From positions 1-13,901 of the forward strand of contig JAIXZU010000093.1 in NCBI GenBank assembly GCA_027489415.1: a stretch of 13,901 bases of DNA, read 5' to 3'. Under the pieces are notes generated by a model. It was not told the origin of the DNA and did no database searches. It was given only the letters and a program-made list of their open reading frames with translations. Every line of letters begins with the position of its first letter. Position 1 is the first letter of the stretch. The position numbers were made by a program, and so were the translations under genes. Below are positions 1 to 8,300 of the stretch, in pieces. This DNA comes from Alphaproteobacteria bacterium. GTDB lineage: Bacteria > Pseudomonadota > Alphaproteobacteria > UBA2136 > UBA6156.

Positions 1-1681
1 CGATACCGACGCTGCCGGTGGAGTCGATGCGCAGGCGTTCGGTACCTGCTGTGCTGAAGCCGATGGTGTCCGCGACCGGGTGGTACATACCGGTGTTGGT
101 GGCGTCCACGCAGTTGTAGCCGGGGATGGCGGCGGGGTCCGTTGAGGCAACGCTGACGCGGGTGGAGGAGATGCCGTTGAGGGTTGTGACGCTGATGCCG
201 GGGGTGACGAGGCGGCCGGTGGAGTCAATATACGCTGTACCTGAGACGCCGCCAGTGGTGAAGCTTATGGTGCCTCCGTTGCCTGCGACCACGTTGGCGG
301 AGGTGCTGATGATGCGGTCCGTGGCGCCGCCGGCACCGCCGCCATTGGTAGTAATATTGACACCGTTGACGATGAGGGCGGTGGCGGAAATGGTGCCGGA
401 GACTTCCAGAGGGGCGGTGGGCGTGACATTAAGTGCACTGCTGAAGTTAATACCAGTCCAACTGGTGGTGAGGGCTGAGCCGCTTACGTGGATTGTAGCT
501 GAGGGAATATCTGTGCCAAGTCCAGTTCTACCGTCAGTTCCAATGTAAAATTTGGGAGGCACAGATGCCTGGCTTGTGCCGCTAAAACCGCCTGGAGACA
601 GGGAAAGCATGAAAGGACCATTTGAGTTGATGCTCATTCCGCTGTTGTAGTTGATACCGAATTGGTAACCGCTATTATTGTAAAAGCCTATACCCTCACT
701 GACAGATGTATTGATTGACAAGGCTTCGTTGGGTGCCATGCCCAAGCCTAGCCTGTTTCTGAAATAGCCTGATGTACCCGAGATGGCGCCTGTGGTGGAA
801 ACGCCGGGGGCAACGAGGCCTAGTGACGGGTGGAGGTAGGCCGCGCCCGCCGTGCTGCCGAGGGTGAAGCTGACAGTCCCGCCAGTTTGGTTGGCGATGA
901 CTGCGGAGGTGGTAGATGAGGTGATGCGGTCTGTTATGCTAGTGCCTGAGCCTCCGCCGGAGCCGCTGTTGCCGATGAAATTAAAGGCGAGACCTTCCGT
1001 ATAGAGAGTTGTAATTGATTTATTGTAACAGCCACCGGTGTTGTTCATGGCTCCGCCTTGGTTGGCAGCATTGTAGCTGCCGTCTGCATTAAATGCGACA
1101 AAGAGATCCGCTGCGCCGTAGCCAGTATCCGCGTAGAAATAAAGGCCTGTAGCGGCTGGAGCTGCGGCCAGGTAAAGGATACGAGTTCCCCAGCTTGCTG
1201 TGGTGTTAGAACAAATAAGGGCGTCCGGCCAGTTTGTGACCATTGTAGTGGTGCCAGAAATAACTGGAGGAGTGCCAGTTATATTAATACCATTCACTGT
1301 CAGTGCAGTTACTGAAATATTCGTGCCGCTGACCATGAGGGTGTTCAACCGCGGAAGATAAGACGCGGCATTACCGAGGTAACCCCATGTAGTACCTGCG
1401 GTGCTGAGGCTCACAATCGAGGTGGTGCTGTTGGCGCGGACGGTTAGAGAACCTGATGTGATAGAATCTCCGGATAAGCTCCCCGCAAGACCGGCTGTGC
1501 CGTTACAGACGATGTCCGTACCGTCCGTGTAGCAGAGGCTGTTGGTTACGAGTGACGAAGTGCCGGAAATGGTGGCCATGGGAGCCCATTCCGGCGCGGC
1601 ATGGGCGGGGAGGGGGAGCCACGCAAAGCCCCAAGCAAAAGAACCTGCAACTACAGCTTTAAGAAAAGACGGGTAACGCAT
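1..1681 (-). CDS. Secreted tail-fibre/adhesin-like repeat protein, C-terminus beyond window
   Basis: Reading the minus strand from the ATG at 1679-1681 gives 560 uninterrupted codons to the window edge, so the stop codon and C-terminus lie outside. Residues 1-28 form a Sec signal peptide (basic start, hydrophobic core, cleavage probably after Ala-His-Ala at 26-28). The mature part is rich in Gly, Ser, Thr and Asn. It shows motifs of the form GLG-x(3)-P-x(3)-I/L-x-V at about 311-323 and 387-400, and a further copy starts at 557-560. Such motifs are familiar from phage tail-fibre and host-adhesion proteins that often end in an S74 self-cleaving chaperone domain; whether one follows here cannot be seen. 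Two longer repeats occur (about 248-295 with 452-498, and 117-135 with 427-444). A weak GGAG lies about 11 bases before the start. The inferred role is a surface or secreted binding protein. It could instead be a prophage-derived fibre, but the signal peptide argues against an ordinary phage particle protein. Confidence 0.75.
   Translation of the reverse strand, partial: MRYPSFLKAVVAGSFAWGFAWLPLPAHAAPEWAPMATISGTSSLVTNSLCYTDGTDIVCNGTAGLAGSLSGDSITSGSLTVRANSTTSIVSLSTAGTTWGYLGNAASYLPRLNTLMVSGTNISVTALTVNGINITGTPPVISGTTTMVTNWPDALICSNTTASWGTRILYLAAAPAATGLYFYADTGYGAADLFVAFNADGSYNAANQGGAMNNTGGCYNKSITTLYTEGLAFNFIGNSGSGGGSGTSITDRITSSTTSAVIANQTGGTVSFTLGSTAGAAYLHPSLGLVAPGVSTTGAISGTSGYFRNRLGLGMAPNEALSINTSVSEGIGFYNNSGYQFGINYNSGMSINSNGPFMLSLSPGGFSGTSQASVPPKFYIGTDGRTGLGTDIPSATIHVSGSALTTSWTGINFSSALNVTPTAPLEVSGTISATALIVNGVNITTNGGGAGGATDRIISTSANVVAGNGGTISFTTGGVSGTAYIDSTGRLVTPGISVTTLNGISSTRVSVASTDPAAIPGYNCVDATNTGMYHPVADTIGFSTAGTERLRIDSTGSVGI
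260..396 (-). repeat. Second copy of two coding repeats in the fibre-like gene
   Basis: This stretch encodes residues 427-444 (VSGT...VNGVNIT) followed by 452-472 (TDRI...GGTISFT). Each matches an earlier part of the same protein: residues 117-135 (VSGT...VNGINIT) and 249-273 (TDRI...GGTVSFT). The match goes on past this stretch with G-x-AY, G-x-LV and PG at similar spacing. The protein appears to be built from duplicated modules, as in beta-rich fibre proteins. Confidence 0.55.
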
Positions 1682-1713
1682 TGATCTTTATGCTCCGGGT
1701 ATAATGTACGATA

Positions 1714-1728
1714 ATGCCACTTAGGCAT
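1714..1728. promoter_or_regulatory. Small inverted repeat upstream of the fibre-like gene
   Basis: ATGCC and GGCAT flank five bases (acttа-type spacer, 1719-1723), 33 bases before the fibre-like gene's start codon. The position and symmetry would suit a regulator binding site. The arms are only five bases long, so chance is a serious alternative. No convincing -35/-10 pair for the minus strand could be fixed around it. Confidence 0.2.
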
Positions 1729-1848
1729 ATTGTGCGTAGACTAGCAGGCGTGTGATTGCTTGGAAAGAATGGGTGCTTACTTGCGTGCTGTTAAGTTGCG
1801 CAAATGTCGCTCATTATTAAGCCAGAAGCCGATTTGATGCGGGCAGGG

Positions 1849-1865
1849 TGCCGGTTATTCCGGCA
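1849..1865 (-). other. Hairpin with the ABC transporter stop codon in its loop
   Basis: TGCCGG (1849-1854) and CCGGCA (1860-1865) are perfect arms around a five-base loop. On the minus strand the loop reads AATAA and contains the TAA stop of the ABC transporter. No T tract follows, so this is not a standard intrinsic terminator. It could slow ribosome release or protect the mRNA 3' end. The 173 bases to the fibre-like gene show no other terminator, so read-through into that gene is possible. Confidence 0.5.
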
Positions 1866-3693
1866 GGAAACCCCCTGACTGCCGTGACCAGAGGCGTGCG
1901 TAGGCGCCGCCCTTGGCGAGGAGCTCGGTGTGAGTGCCGTCCTCGATGATTTTGCCTTGATCCAGCACAATCAGCCTGTCCAGTTGCGAAATCGTACTCA
2001 GGTGGTGGGTGATGGCGATGATGGTGCGGCCTTCCATGAGGGTGGTGAGATTTTCCTGAATGGCGTGCTCGACTTCGCTATCCAGCGCGGCGGTGGCTTC
2101 GTCCATAATCAGGATAGGGGCGTTTTTCAGGATGAGGCGGGCGATGGCGATACGCTGGCGCTGGCCGCCGGAGAGTTTCACCCCGCGTTCGCCGACACGG
2201 GATTTATAGCCCACGTTGCCGTCTTTGTCGGAGAGGGTCAGGATGAAGTCGTGGGCGTGGGCGAGTTTGGCGGCTTTTTCGATGTCTTCGTCCGATGCTC
2301 CGTGGTTACCGTAGGCGATGTTGGCGCGGATGGAGCGGTGGAGGAGGGAGGTGTCCTGCGTGACCATCCCGATACTGGCGCGGAGGCTGTTTTGGGTGAC
2401 GGATTTGATGTTCTGGCCGTCGAGGAGGATTTCACCTTCATTGACCTCATAGAACCGCAGCAGCAGGTTGACCAGCGTGCTTTTACCTGCGCCGGACTGA
2501 CCGATGAGGCCGACCTTTTGGCCTGCGGGGATGGTGAGGTTGAGGTTTTCCAGCACGGCGTCTCCGTTCGGGTGGTAGCGGAACGTGACGTTTTTAAAGG
2601 TGATGCTGGGGCTGGTGAGAGTGAGCTGTTTGGCGTCGGAGGTGTCCTGCAGCGTATGCGGTTGGACGAGGACCTGCATGGTTTCTTCGGCAGTGCCGAG
2701 TTGTTCAAAGAAGTTGGTGAGTTCGCCGGCTATCCAGCCCGCCTGGTTGGTGAGCATGACGGCGATGGGAATGACCATGGCGACGCCGCCCGCGGTGATT
2801 TGGCCATGGGTCCAGAGCCATAAGGCGAGGCCGAGGGTTGCGCCCATGAAGAGGGTGTTGTTGAGGTCCGCCCACGCTTTCATGCGGAAGATGGTGATGT
2901 GCATGGCGACGTGGTGGTCCCGGGCCTTCACTAGCGAGTTGACGATGGAGGTGTCCTCGGCTTCGTTATTGGCGAAGAGTTTGACGGTTTGGATGTTGGT
3001 GTAGGCGTCCACCGTGCGGCCCATTGAGAGCGAGCGCATGTCCGAGAACGACATGGAGCGTTGGCGGATGCGCGGGATGTAGTGCGGCAGAATAATGCTG
3101 TAGGCTACCAGCCATAGGAGTAGGGGTGCTAACAACCAGAAACTTGACGTAGCAAAGCTGACGGCGGACACGATAATGCTGACCGTGACCCACCAGAGGG
3201 AGCCGGTGAGGATGAGGACGACGTCCCGTTGGGCGGAGCCGGCGTCGAACACTTTACTGGCGATGCGGCCGGCGAAGTCGTTCTGGAAATAGGTAAGGGA
3301 GTGGCGCAGGACGTACCAGTGCATCTGGCGGCGGACGGCGTGGGTGTAGGTGCTGGTGAATAGCGTTGAGTTGACGCCGTTATAAATGATGTTAGCGGCC
3401 ATACGCAGGACAAGGGCAATTATAACATAAGCGGTGAGGGGGGCCATGAGTTCTGGCCACGCTTCCGCCGGGTTGGGGGCGGCGTTGATGACGTCGATCA
3501 TTTCCTTTAGGAAAAATGGTGCGATGGCGAGGCCAGTGGCGGCGATACCGTTGAAGACAAACAGAATGCTGATGATTTTCCACTGCTGACGGGCAAAGTG
3601 GAAAATATAGGCGCGCAGGTTGGATGGTGGGTATGGGTTGTTGGGAAGCTTGGAGATATCGGCAAGGGCTGCGAGGCGTTTGAGAATAGACAT
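1855..3693 (-). CDS. ABC exporter half-transporter (fused permease and ATPase)
   Basis: This 612-residue protein has the layout of type IV (MsbA/multidrug-type) ABC exporters and works as a dimer in the inner membrane. Residues about 40-320 hold the membrane domain, with hydrophobic stretches near 40-62, 85-102, 160-180, 184-203, 280-295 and 302-317. The intracellular-loop motif NIQTVKLFANNEAED is at 233-247. The ATPase domain contains Walker A GQSGAGKST at 398-406, the Q-loop with Gln446, the signature LSGGQ at 507-511, Walker B ILIMDE at 527-532 with Glu532, the D-loop ALDS at 536-539 and the switch His563. All catalytic residues are present, so it should be active. The substrate cannot be read from the sequence; a lipid, drug or peptide exporter are all possible. 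The length is normal for the family. The start at 3693 is preceded only by a weak GAAGA. The porin terminator lies just upstream, leaving about 47 bases for a promoter, and none is obvious. Confidence 0.93.
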   Translation of the reverse strand: MSILKRLAALADISKLPNNPYPPSNLRAYIFHFARQQWKIISILFVFNGIAATGLAIAPFFLKEMIDVINAAPNPAEAWPELMAPLTAYVIIALVLRMAANIIYNGVNSTLFTSTYTHAVRRQMHWYVLRHSLTYFQNDFAGRIASKVFDAGSAQRDVVLILTGSLWWVTVSIIVSAVSFATSSFWLLAPLLLWLVAYSIILPHYIPRIRQRSMSFSDMRSLSMGRTVDAYTNIQTVKLFANNEAEDTSIVNSLVKARDHHVAMHITIFRMKAWADLNNTLFMGATLGLALWLWTHGQITAGGVAMVIPIAVMLTNQAGWIAGELTNFFEQLGTAEETMQVLVQPHTLQDTSDAKQLTLTSPSITFKNVTFRYHPNGDAVLENLNLTIPAGQKVGLIGQSGAGKSTLVNLLLRFYEVNEGEILLDGQNIKSVTQNSLRASIGMVTQDTSLLHRSIRANIAYGNHGASDEDIEKAAKLAHAHDFILTLSDKDGNVGYKSRVGERGVKLSGGQRQRIAIARLILKNAPILIMDEATAALDSEVEHAIQENLTTLMEGRTIIAITHHLSTISQLDRLIVLDQGKIIEDGTHTELLAKGGAYARLWSRQSGGFLPE

Positions 3694-3740
3694 TCTTCAT
3701 ACTTAGCAGGCTAGAGCCCCCAAAGATAGGCTGTAGCTGC

Positions 3741-3766
3741 AAAAAAGGGCGGCCAGAGCCGCCCTT
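3741..3766 (-). terminator. Rho-independent terminator of the porin gene
   Basis: On the minus strand a nine-base-pair stem, AAGGGCGGC with GCCGCCCTT, closes a four-base loop and is followed by a run of T (A3741-A3746 on the plus strand). It sits 21 bases after the porin stop. It separates the porin transcript from the ABC transporter gene in the same orientation. Confidence 0.93.
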
Positions 3767-3774
3767 CGGTAGCA

Positions 3775-3802
3775 CGCGTGTAAGTTGTTAGAACTTAACG
3801 CG
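3775..3802 (-). other. Hairpin with the porin stop codon in its loop
   Basis: TAAGTT (3781-3786) and AACTTA (3792-3797) enclose a five-base loop that holds the porin stop codon. The stem extends outward through CGCGT (3775-3779) and ACGCG (3798-3802), with G3780 as a single bulge. That gives eleven base pairs. No T run follows directly; the true terminator is a separate hairpin a few bases downstream. Confidence 0.5.
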
Positions 3803-4927
3803 CATGGCAACGGTGAAGATGTTGATGTCTTCAATGTTGGAGAGGCCGTCGACGTCCGCGCTCATGTTGCGGTACAGGGCGCCGGTGGTGACGCCGTGGC
3901 CGAGGTCGTATTCTGCGCCAAGGCCGTAAACGTCCATGGTTTGGTCCTGAGCGACGGCGATGGGGTTTTTGAACTGGCCGTATTCAGCAGCGATGCCCAG
4001 CGGCATATTGCTGAAGGAGTAGCCGACTTTGCCGTACATGCCTTCGGCTTCGTCCACGTTGGCGGTGGCGTTGTCGAGGTCCTGGGCGGTGTAGGCAACG
4101 GTACCTGCGAGGCCGGAGCTGTGTTTGACGGATACGGAACCGGTGGTTGCGCCGACGACTTCGTTTGTAGCGGTTGTGGCGTTGTTATTGATGAAGCTGT
4201 GACCGAGAGCGGAGTCAACGCTGAGGTCCCCGTAGGTTGCGGCGTAGCGGATAGTGGCATCCATGGTGCCGCCCTGGCTGGCGCTCAGGCTACCATTGAA
4301 ACCATTGAAGGTGGCAGAGTTGAAGCGGATGCTGTCGGTTGCAGAGAGCGAGCCATCGTTGTTCTGGGCAAAGGCGCCGGGAGTCAGGTTGGTTCCGCCG
4401 AGGCTGATGGGGTTGCCAGCATCGTTGTGGAAGACCAGACCGCCGCCAAAGGAGGCTACGTTGGCGTTAAGGACGCTGGTTGCTGCAGCGAGGTCATGGC
4501 TGTAGGCGTCGTCGGTGGCTACATCCTGTTGGCCGATGAAGATAGCACCGTATTCGTTTGACAGGCCGACGCGGGCGATACGCTCGGAGAGGTTGGCGCT
4601 GGTGTTGGTGGGGGTGTTGGCTTGACCAGATGCGGTGTTCTGGGTTTGTGAGTTGCTCGGGTTGGAGTTGTAGTTCATTTCCAGCAGGGCGGAGGCGGTC
4701 AGGCCGTTATCCAGCTTTTGCTCGCCACCGATACCCAGGCGCGTGGATTCGTTGTTGTTGTCCACGATGGTGGATTCCGTGTCCTGGCCGTCATCATAGA
4801 CCATAAAGGCTTTGTTAACTGTACCGTAGAGTTTGACATCCACAGCATTAGCAGCGGGTACAGTGAGGGCACCGAGAGCTGTGAGCGCCAAAGAGCGAAG
4901 AGCAAAGGTGCGTAGGGAGGTAGTCAT
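3788..4927 (-). CDS. Outer-membrane general porin
   Basis: The product is a 379-residue Gram-negative porin that would form a trimeric beta-barrel for passive diffusion of small solutes across the outer membrane. The ATG at 4925-4927 was chosen because it begins a clear signal peptide (residues 1-28, ending Ala-Asn-Ala) and is preceded by AGGA eight or so bases upstream. The reading frame stays open further upstream, to an ATG at 5119, but that extension is basic, proline- and serine-rich and would bury the signal peptide. The mature protein starts with a VKLYGTV first strand. It carries the porin-type motif RVGLSNEYGAIFIGQQ at 119-134 and ends in alternating residues with a terminal Phe (MRVKF), the usual signal for BamA-mediated assembly. 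Asn- and Thr-rich stretches at about 85-112 and 245-262 probably form loops. It has its own terminator, so it is likely a single-gene, highly expressed unit. Confidence 0.9.
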   Translation of the reverse strand: MTTSLRTFALRSLALTALGALTVPAANAVDVKLYGTVNKAFMVYDDGQDTESTIVDNNNESTRLGIGGEQKLDNGLTASALLEMNYNSNPSNSQTQNTASGQANTPTNTSANLSERIARVGLSNEYGAIFIGQQDVATDDAYSHDLAAATSVLNANVASFGGGLVFHNDAGNPISLGGTNLTPGAFAQNNDGSLSATDSIRFNSATFNGFNGSLSASQGGTMDATIRYAATYGDLSVDSALGHSFINNNATTATNEVVGATTGSVSVKHSSGLAGTVAYTAQDLDNATANVDEAEGMYGKVGYSFSNMPLGIAAEYGQFKNPIAVAQDQTMDVYGLGAEYDLGHGVTTGALYRNMSADVDGLSNIEDINIFTVAMRVKF

Positions 4928-5026
4928 GGGGGATCCTTTCTTGTTTAGATACTGGAGTTTGGAAGCGAGGCGAGGGGGATGTAAAGTGGGTGAGCTGGAG
5001 TAGGATGAATATGTGTGACATTTATG

Positions 5027-5056
5027 TAAGTATTTGGGCTGTATGGATTTTGCCAA
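5027..5056 (-). promoter_or_regulatory. Candidate porin promoter
   Basis: On the minus strand TTGGCA (5051-5056) is followed after 18 bases by TACTTA (5027-5032), about 100 bases before the porin start codon. The -35 half is good and the -10 half is poor. It is offered only as the best pair seen in the spacer between the porin and the divergent tRNA gene. Confidence 0.25.
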
Positions 5057-5093
5057 TTTGAGGGTAATTTTTGCGCAGGAAGCGGTTAATGGA

Positions 5094-5122
5094 TTGACAG
5101 CCGGGGCAGATAACGGCAAGTT
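5094..5122 (+). promoter_or_regulatory. Candidate promoter of tRNA-Ser
   Basis: A perfect TTGACA (5094-5099) lies about 35 bases before the first tRNA base at 5132, as expected for a housekeeping-sigma promoter with a start just ahead of the mature tRNA. The -10 region at about 5117-5122 matches the consensus poorly, so the -35 box and the position carry the call. Confidence 0.45.
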
Positions 5123-5131
5123 GCGCCCGCT

Positions 5132-5224
5132 GGAGCGGTGGCCGAGTGGCTGAAGGCAACGGTTTGCTAAATCGTCATACGGACAAAATCCGTATCGGGG
5201 GTTCGAATCCCCCCCGCTCCGCCA
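5132..5224 (+). tRNA. tRNA-Ser (anticodon GCU)
   Basis: The acceptor stem GGAGCGG pairs with CCGCTCC, followed by discriminator G5221 and an encoded CCA at 5222-5224. The anticodon stem ACGGT/ATCGT closes the loop TTGCTAA, placing GCT at 5166-5168, so the tRNA reads AGC and AGU. A long variable arm, TACGGA with TCCGTA, is typical of tRNA-Ser. The T arm is GGGGG TTCGAAT CCCCC. All arms pair well, so the gene looks functional. tRNA-Ser genes are common integration sites for mobile islands, and an A+T-rich transfer-type gene follows. I did not find a second copy of the tRNA 3' end downstream. Confidence 0.98.
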
Positions 5225-5233
5225 GTTTTAGTG

Positions 5234-5261
5234 ATTAGACGATAGATGTTAGAAGTTAGAT
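5234..5261. repeat. Degenerate heptanucleotide tandem repeat
   Basis: Four seven-base units follow the tRNA: ATTAGAC, GATAGAT, GTTAGAA and GTTAGAT, with consensus close to GTTAGAN. A similar seven-base periodicity occurs in the other gene-free spacer at 13855-13889. Four short imperfect units could arise by chance. Confidence 0.4.
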
Positions 5262-5262
5262 T

Positions 5263-5281
5263 GGGCCCTGCGGGCCCTTTT
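5263..5281 (+). terminator. Terminator after tRNA-Ser
   Basis: GGGCCC, a three-base loop TGC, then GGGCCC and TTTT form a compact intrinsic terminator 38 bases after the tRNA. It isolates the tRNA from the large downstream gene, which therefore needs its own promoter in the 110 bases that follow. Confidence 0.88.
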
Positions 5282-5390
5282 ATCTGTGGGAAGTGTGGGT
5301 GGTGCCGATTTGCCAGACCGTGTGATGGATTGTGGTGAAGTTGCGGGCTGTAGGCTTGATATAACACTGGCTGGCACCCATACTTACATT

Positions 5391-8300
5391 ATGTTGAGCT
5401 GCATACGACGTGCTATTCCCCGTTTGCCGGGCCTGTTGGGGCTTGTGGTGGTTATGGTGGTGTTTGCTAATGTTGGGTGGGCGCAGTACTTAATATCCAC
5501 TGTTACCGAGACTCCTGGTACATTTCCATATTTAAGCCCTGATATTGTTCAGCGTAACTTGTTGATCAATGCGTTTAATTTCCAGATGTCCATGTTTGGG
5601 GCAATCAGTGGTGGTGGAAATCTAGCGGCGCTAAACTTTTTTGCCTTAACAGGTTGTTTAGTAGGGGCGTTGCTTATTGTATTTAATGCTAAGTATCGCA
5701 AGGCAATTATCATTGCACCGTGGTTGTTGGTTGTTATTATTACTGTTTTTGCACCCTATGGAAGTAAGTTGCTATTTTACCCTGTGGCTAAGGAGGCTTT
5801 GGGTGGTGGTTTGACCGGGATGGGAGCTGAAGAGGTTTCTGATTGCACGGGTGATAATGCTGCTCGATGTGGATTTACTCCACAGCTTGCCGCTATTCAT
5901 GCGGCGTCGACGGTTCAATTGATGTTTTCTGATGTGTTTCGTTCCGTTGGTTGGGATGGACTTATGCAGCGTATTGAGGGTGAGGAAAATTTAGGTAATG
6001 CTGAAGAGCTTGTATTTACTGAGGATATTGCTAATGTTCAAATTCCTAAATTCAAAGCTCAATGTGAGGCGCTTGGCTTTGACAGGCTTGCTAAAATCTA
6101 CACTGGTAGTGTAACTCCTGTAGCTGCTGCTGCTTCATCAGCAGCTACATCTCCAGCATCGTCTACCCCTATTCTGACGGCAGGTAAGCTTATCCAAGAT
6201 TTGGATCAGTTTTATGCAGGTGATATGACAAATAGTGGGCCACCTGACATAGGAGTCTTTTATGGTGATGCAGATTTTCAGGCTCAGAATTGGGAGCCTG
6301 AGGCGAAAGATGCATACCAGAAAGGCTTAGAAAAAATTTATTCTGCTCTATATGAAGGGCAGCATCTTCCCATAATTGTTGGTTGTAGTTCATCTAGTTC
6401 GTGCATGACAGTTGATGCAGCATTAGAAAAAATTGATGAAGCTGGTTTCTTCAGAGTTTCTAATGGTGCGGATGCTCTACTTCCTGGATTCTTTTTTACA
6501 TGGAAAGGTGCTCAAAACTTTACAAGTACTAGTTTTGAGAATCCATCGCCTGCAGATGCAAGAAAGTGCTATCAAGGAGAGGTTAGTAATTTTGGGTCAA
6601 ATGTCGATATGACATCCGGTAACATTGGAGCTGGTGCAAGACCTGATGAGTGCGCAAATGCCCCCATTCCCATCAATTCGAATCCTAATACTCAGCAAGG
6701 AGCATATATGAGCCTCAGAAGCTCCTCTTATGCAGATGACATATATGATGTTCAGCTTAAGGCGATTTATGATCTCTTTGGAGGTAGCACGTCGGATCAG
6801 AGTTTAGCAAATATGCCAATTGGTGTGATTAGCTATAATGCTGTTAGTAATGCACCTGCTCCTTCGGCTCCTCAGCAAGGTGAAGCCAGGGGAACTTATG
6901 ATTGTGTAGCTGAGGGTAAAAAACTTATCGATTCTATTATTGACTCAGCTTATGGAGAGGAGGGCGGTAAAGCTAAAAATTTTGCTAATTTTGCAGCTTT
7001 GCTTAAAGGTGGAGAAGGGCATGCAAATGTGCCAGAAGTGCTGGAGCGTACTCATTTGACAAACGTCACTGAAGATGAGGCTAATAATAACGCTAACTTC
7101 GAATTAAATAAGCGTGTTAACGATTATCTTCGAGTTATTAATGGGAGATTTACCGAGGCTAGAAATAATCCCAGTATTAATATGGGGTCAGAAAAAGATC
7201 GCCATGCATTACTTCTCACTATTATTTTGAAAAAAATGGAAGAAAGTACGGCGGCTGCGAAACCTGCTGTTCAAAATAGTGATGAGAATGCCGCTGCAGA
7301 AGCTTCAAAGACACCTGAGGTTGTTGGCAGTGAGGGCCTCACATGGCTTGGAGGCGGAGTTGCCAAGTTCTTAGGAAGTTGGATTGCCAATATTGGTTCT
7401 GCCTTTATTGGACCTTTTTCTCAGGCGTTAATCTACTTCTTATCTATTCTTGTTGATATCGCGATGCTGGCGTTGATTGTTCTCACGCCGTTCTTGTTCA
7501 TGGCAGGCTTATTTGTACCGAGTATGGCGATTGGCGTGCTTAGTGTCGTTGTCATGGGGGCTTTCATCCTAAAATTCGTTCCGGTTACACTCATTATCAT
7601 GAATAACCTTGGGATGATGATTTATCGATTTATTGATGTTAGTGGCACTGAAGAGAGCAGGGTTATGCAGAGCTTAATCATCATTGCTATGGCTGGGCTT
7701 TATGCGAACCTTGTTGGTATGACGTTCTTCTTACTCTTCAAACTTGGAGACCCGGCTGCAATTCTTGGCCGCTTTACAGCTCTTGATGGCGCTGCGAAGC
7801 AGCTTGCTGACCAAGGTATGGCTGCAACCCTTACTGCGCTTGCAGCTGCGACTACGGTGGCTACTGGAGGTGCTGCTGCTGCACTTGGATATGGATCCAT
7901 GGCGAACTCAGCGCGGAAGGCTGCTAATAAGCTTGGAATTTCCAATGCAATGCTCGATGGGGCTAAGGGAGTACTGGAGAGTACGACTGATGATAAGAAA
8001 GGGCCTGGTGGCCAAAGTGAGGATGTTAGTGACAGTAATATTCCTGAGGGACTTACTGAAGAACAGCGGAATAGACTGTTTGACCCCAGAGCAGACCTTG
8101 CACGCAAACATGCAATGGATAAATATGGTTTGACAGCTTTGCAGGCTAATGAATTGATTGCTAAGGGTAGTTACAGTGACGGTACAAATTCTTACTCCCT
8201 TAATGAGGACGGTGATGTTTGGACTGTCTCTCCTGGCGATATGTTTGCTGCGCCTGGTGCGCGTTCGACTCAGTCCCGTTATGGTGTCGGCGGTATCAGT

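Noticed and set aside
126..1315. Plus-strand open frames at 126-548 and 1058-1315
   Set aside because: They lie opposite a continuous 560-codon minus-strand frame with a signal peptide and repeated fibre motifs.
1700..1705. Perfect TATAAT on the plus strand
   Set aside because: No suitable -35 box lies 16-18 bases upstream and no plus-strand gene follows.
1930..2823. Plus-strand open frame of 297 codons opposite the ABC transporter ATPase domain
   Set aside because: It is an antisense shadow of a G+C-rich gene with all ATPase motifs intact; its product is Gly/Val/Asp-rich without any recognisable motif.
3785..4561. Plus-strand open frame of 258 codons opposite the porin
   Set aside because: The porin on the other strand has a signal peptide, ribosome binding site, barrel motifs and terminator; the antisense product is low-complexity Gly/Val/Ala.
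4928..5119. Upstream extension of the porin to an ATG at 5119
   Set aside because: The 64 extra residues would precede and bury a good signal peptide, and the internal ATG at 4927 has a suitable ribosome binding site.
5286..5390. Upstream extension of the TraG-like gene to a GTG at 5286
   Set aside because: The extra 35 residues lack signal-like features and start only five bases after the tRNA terminator.
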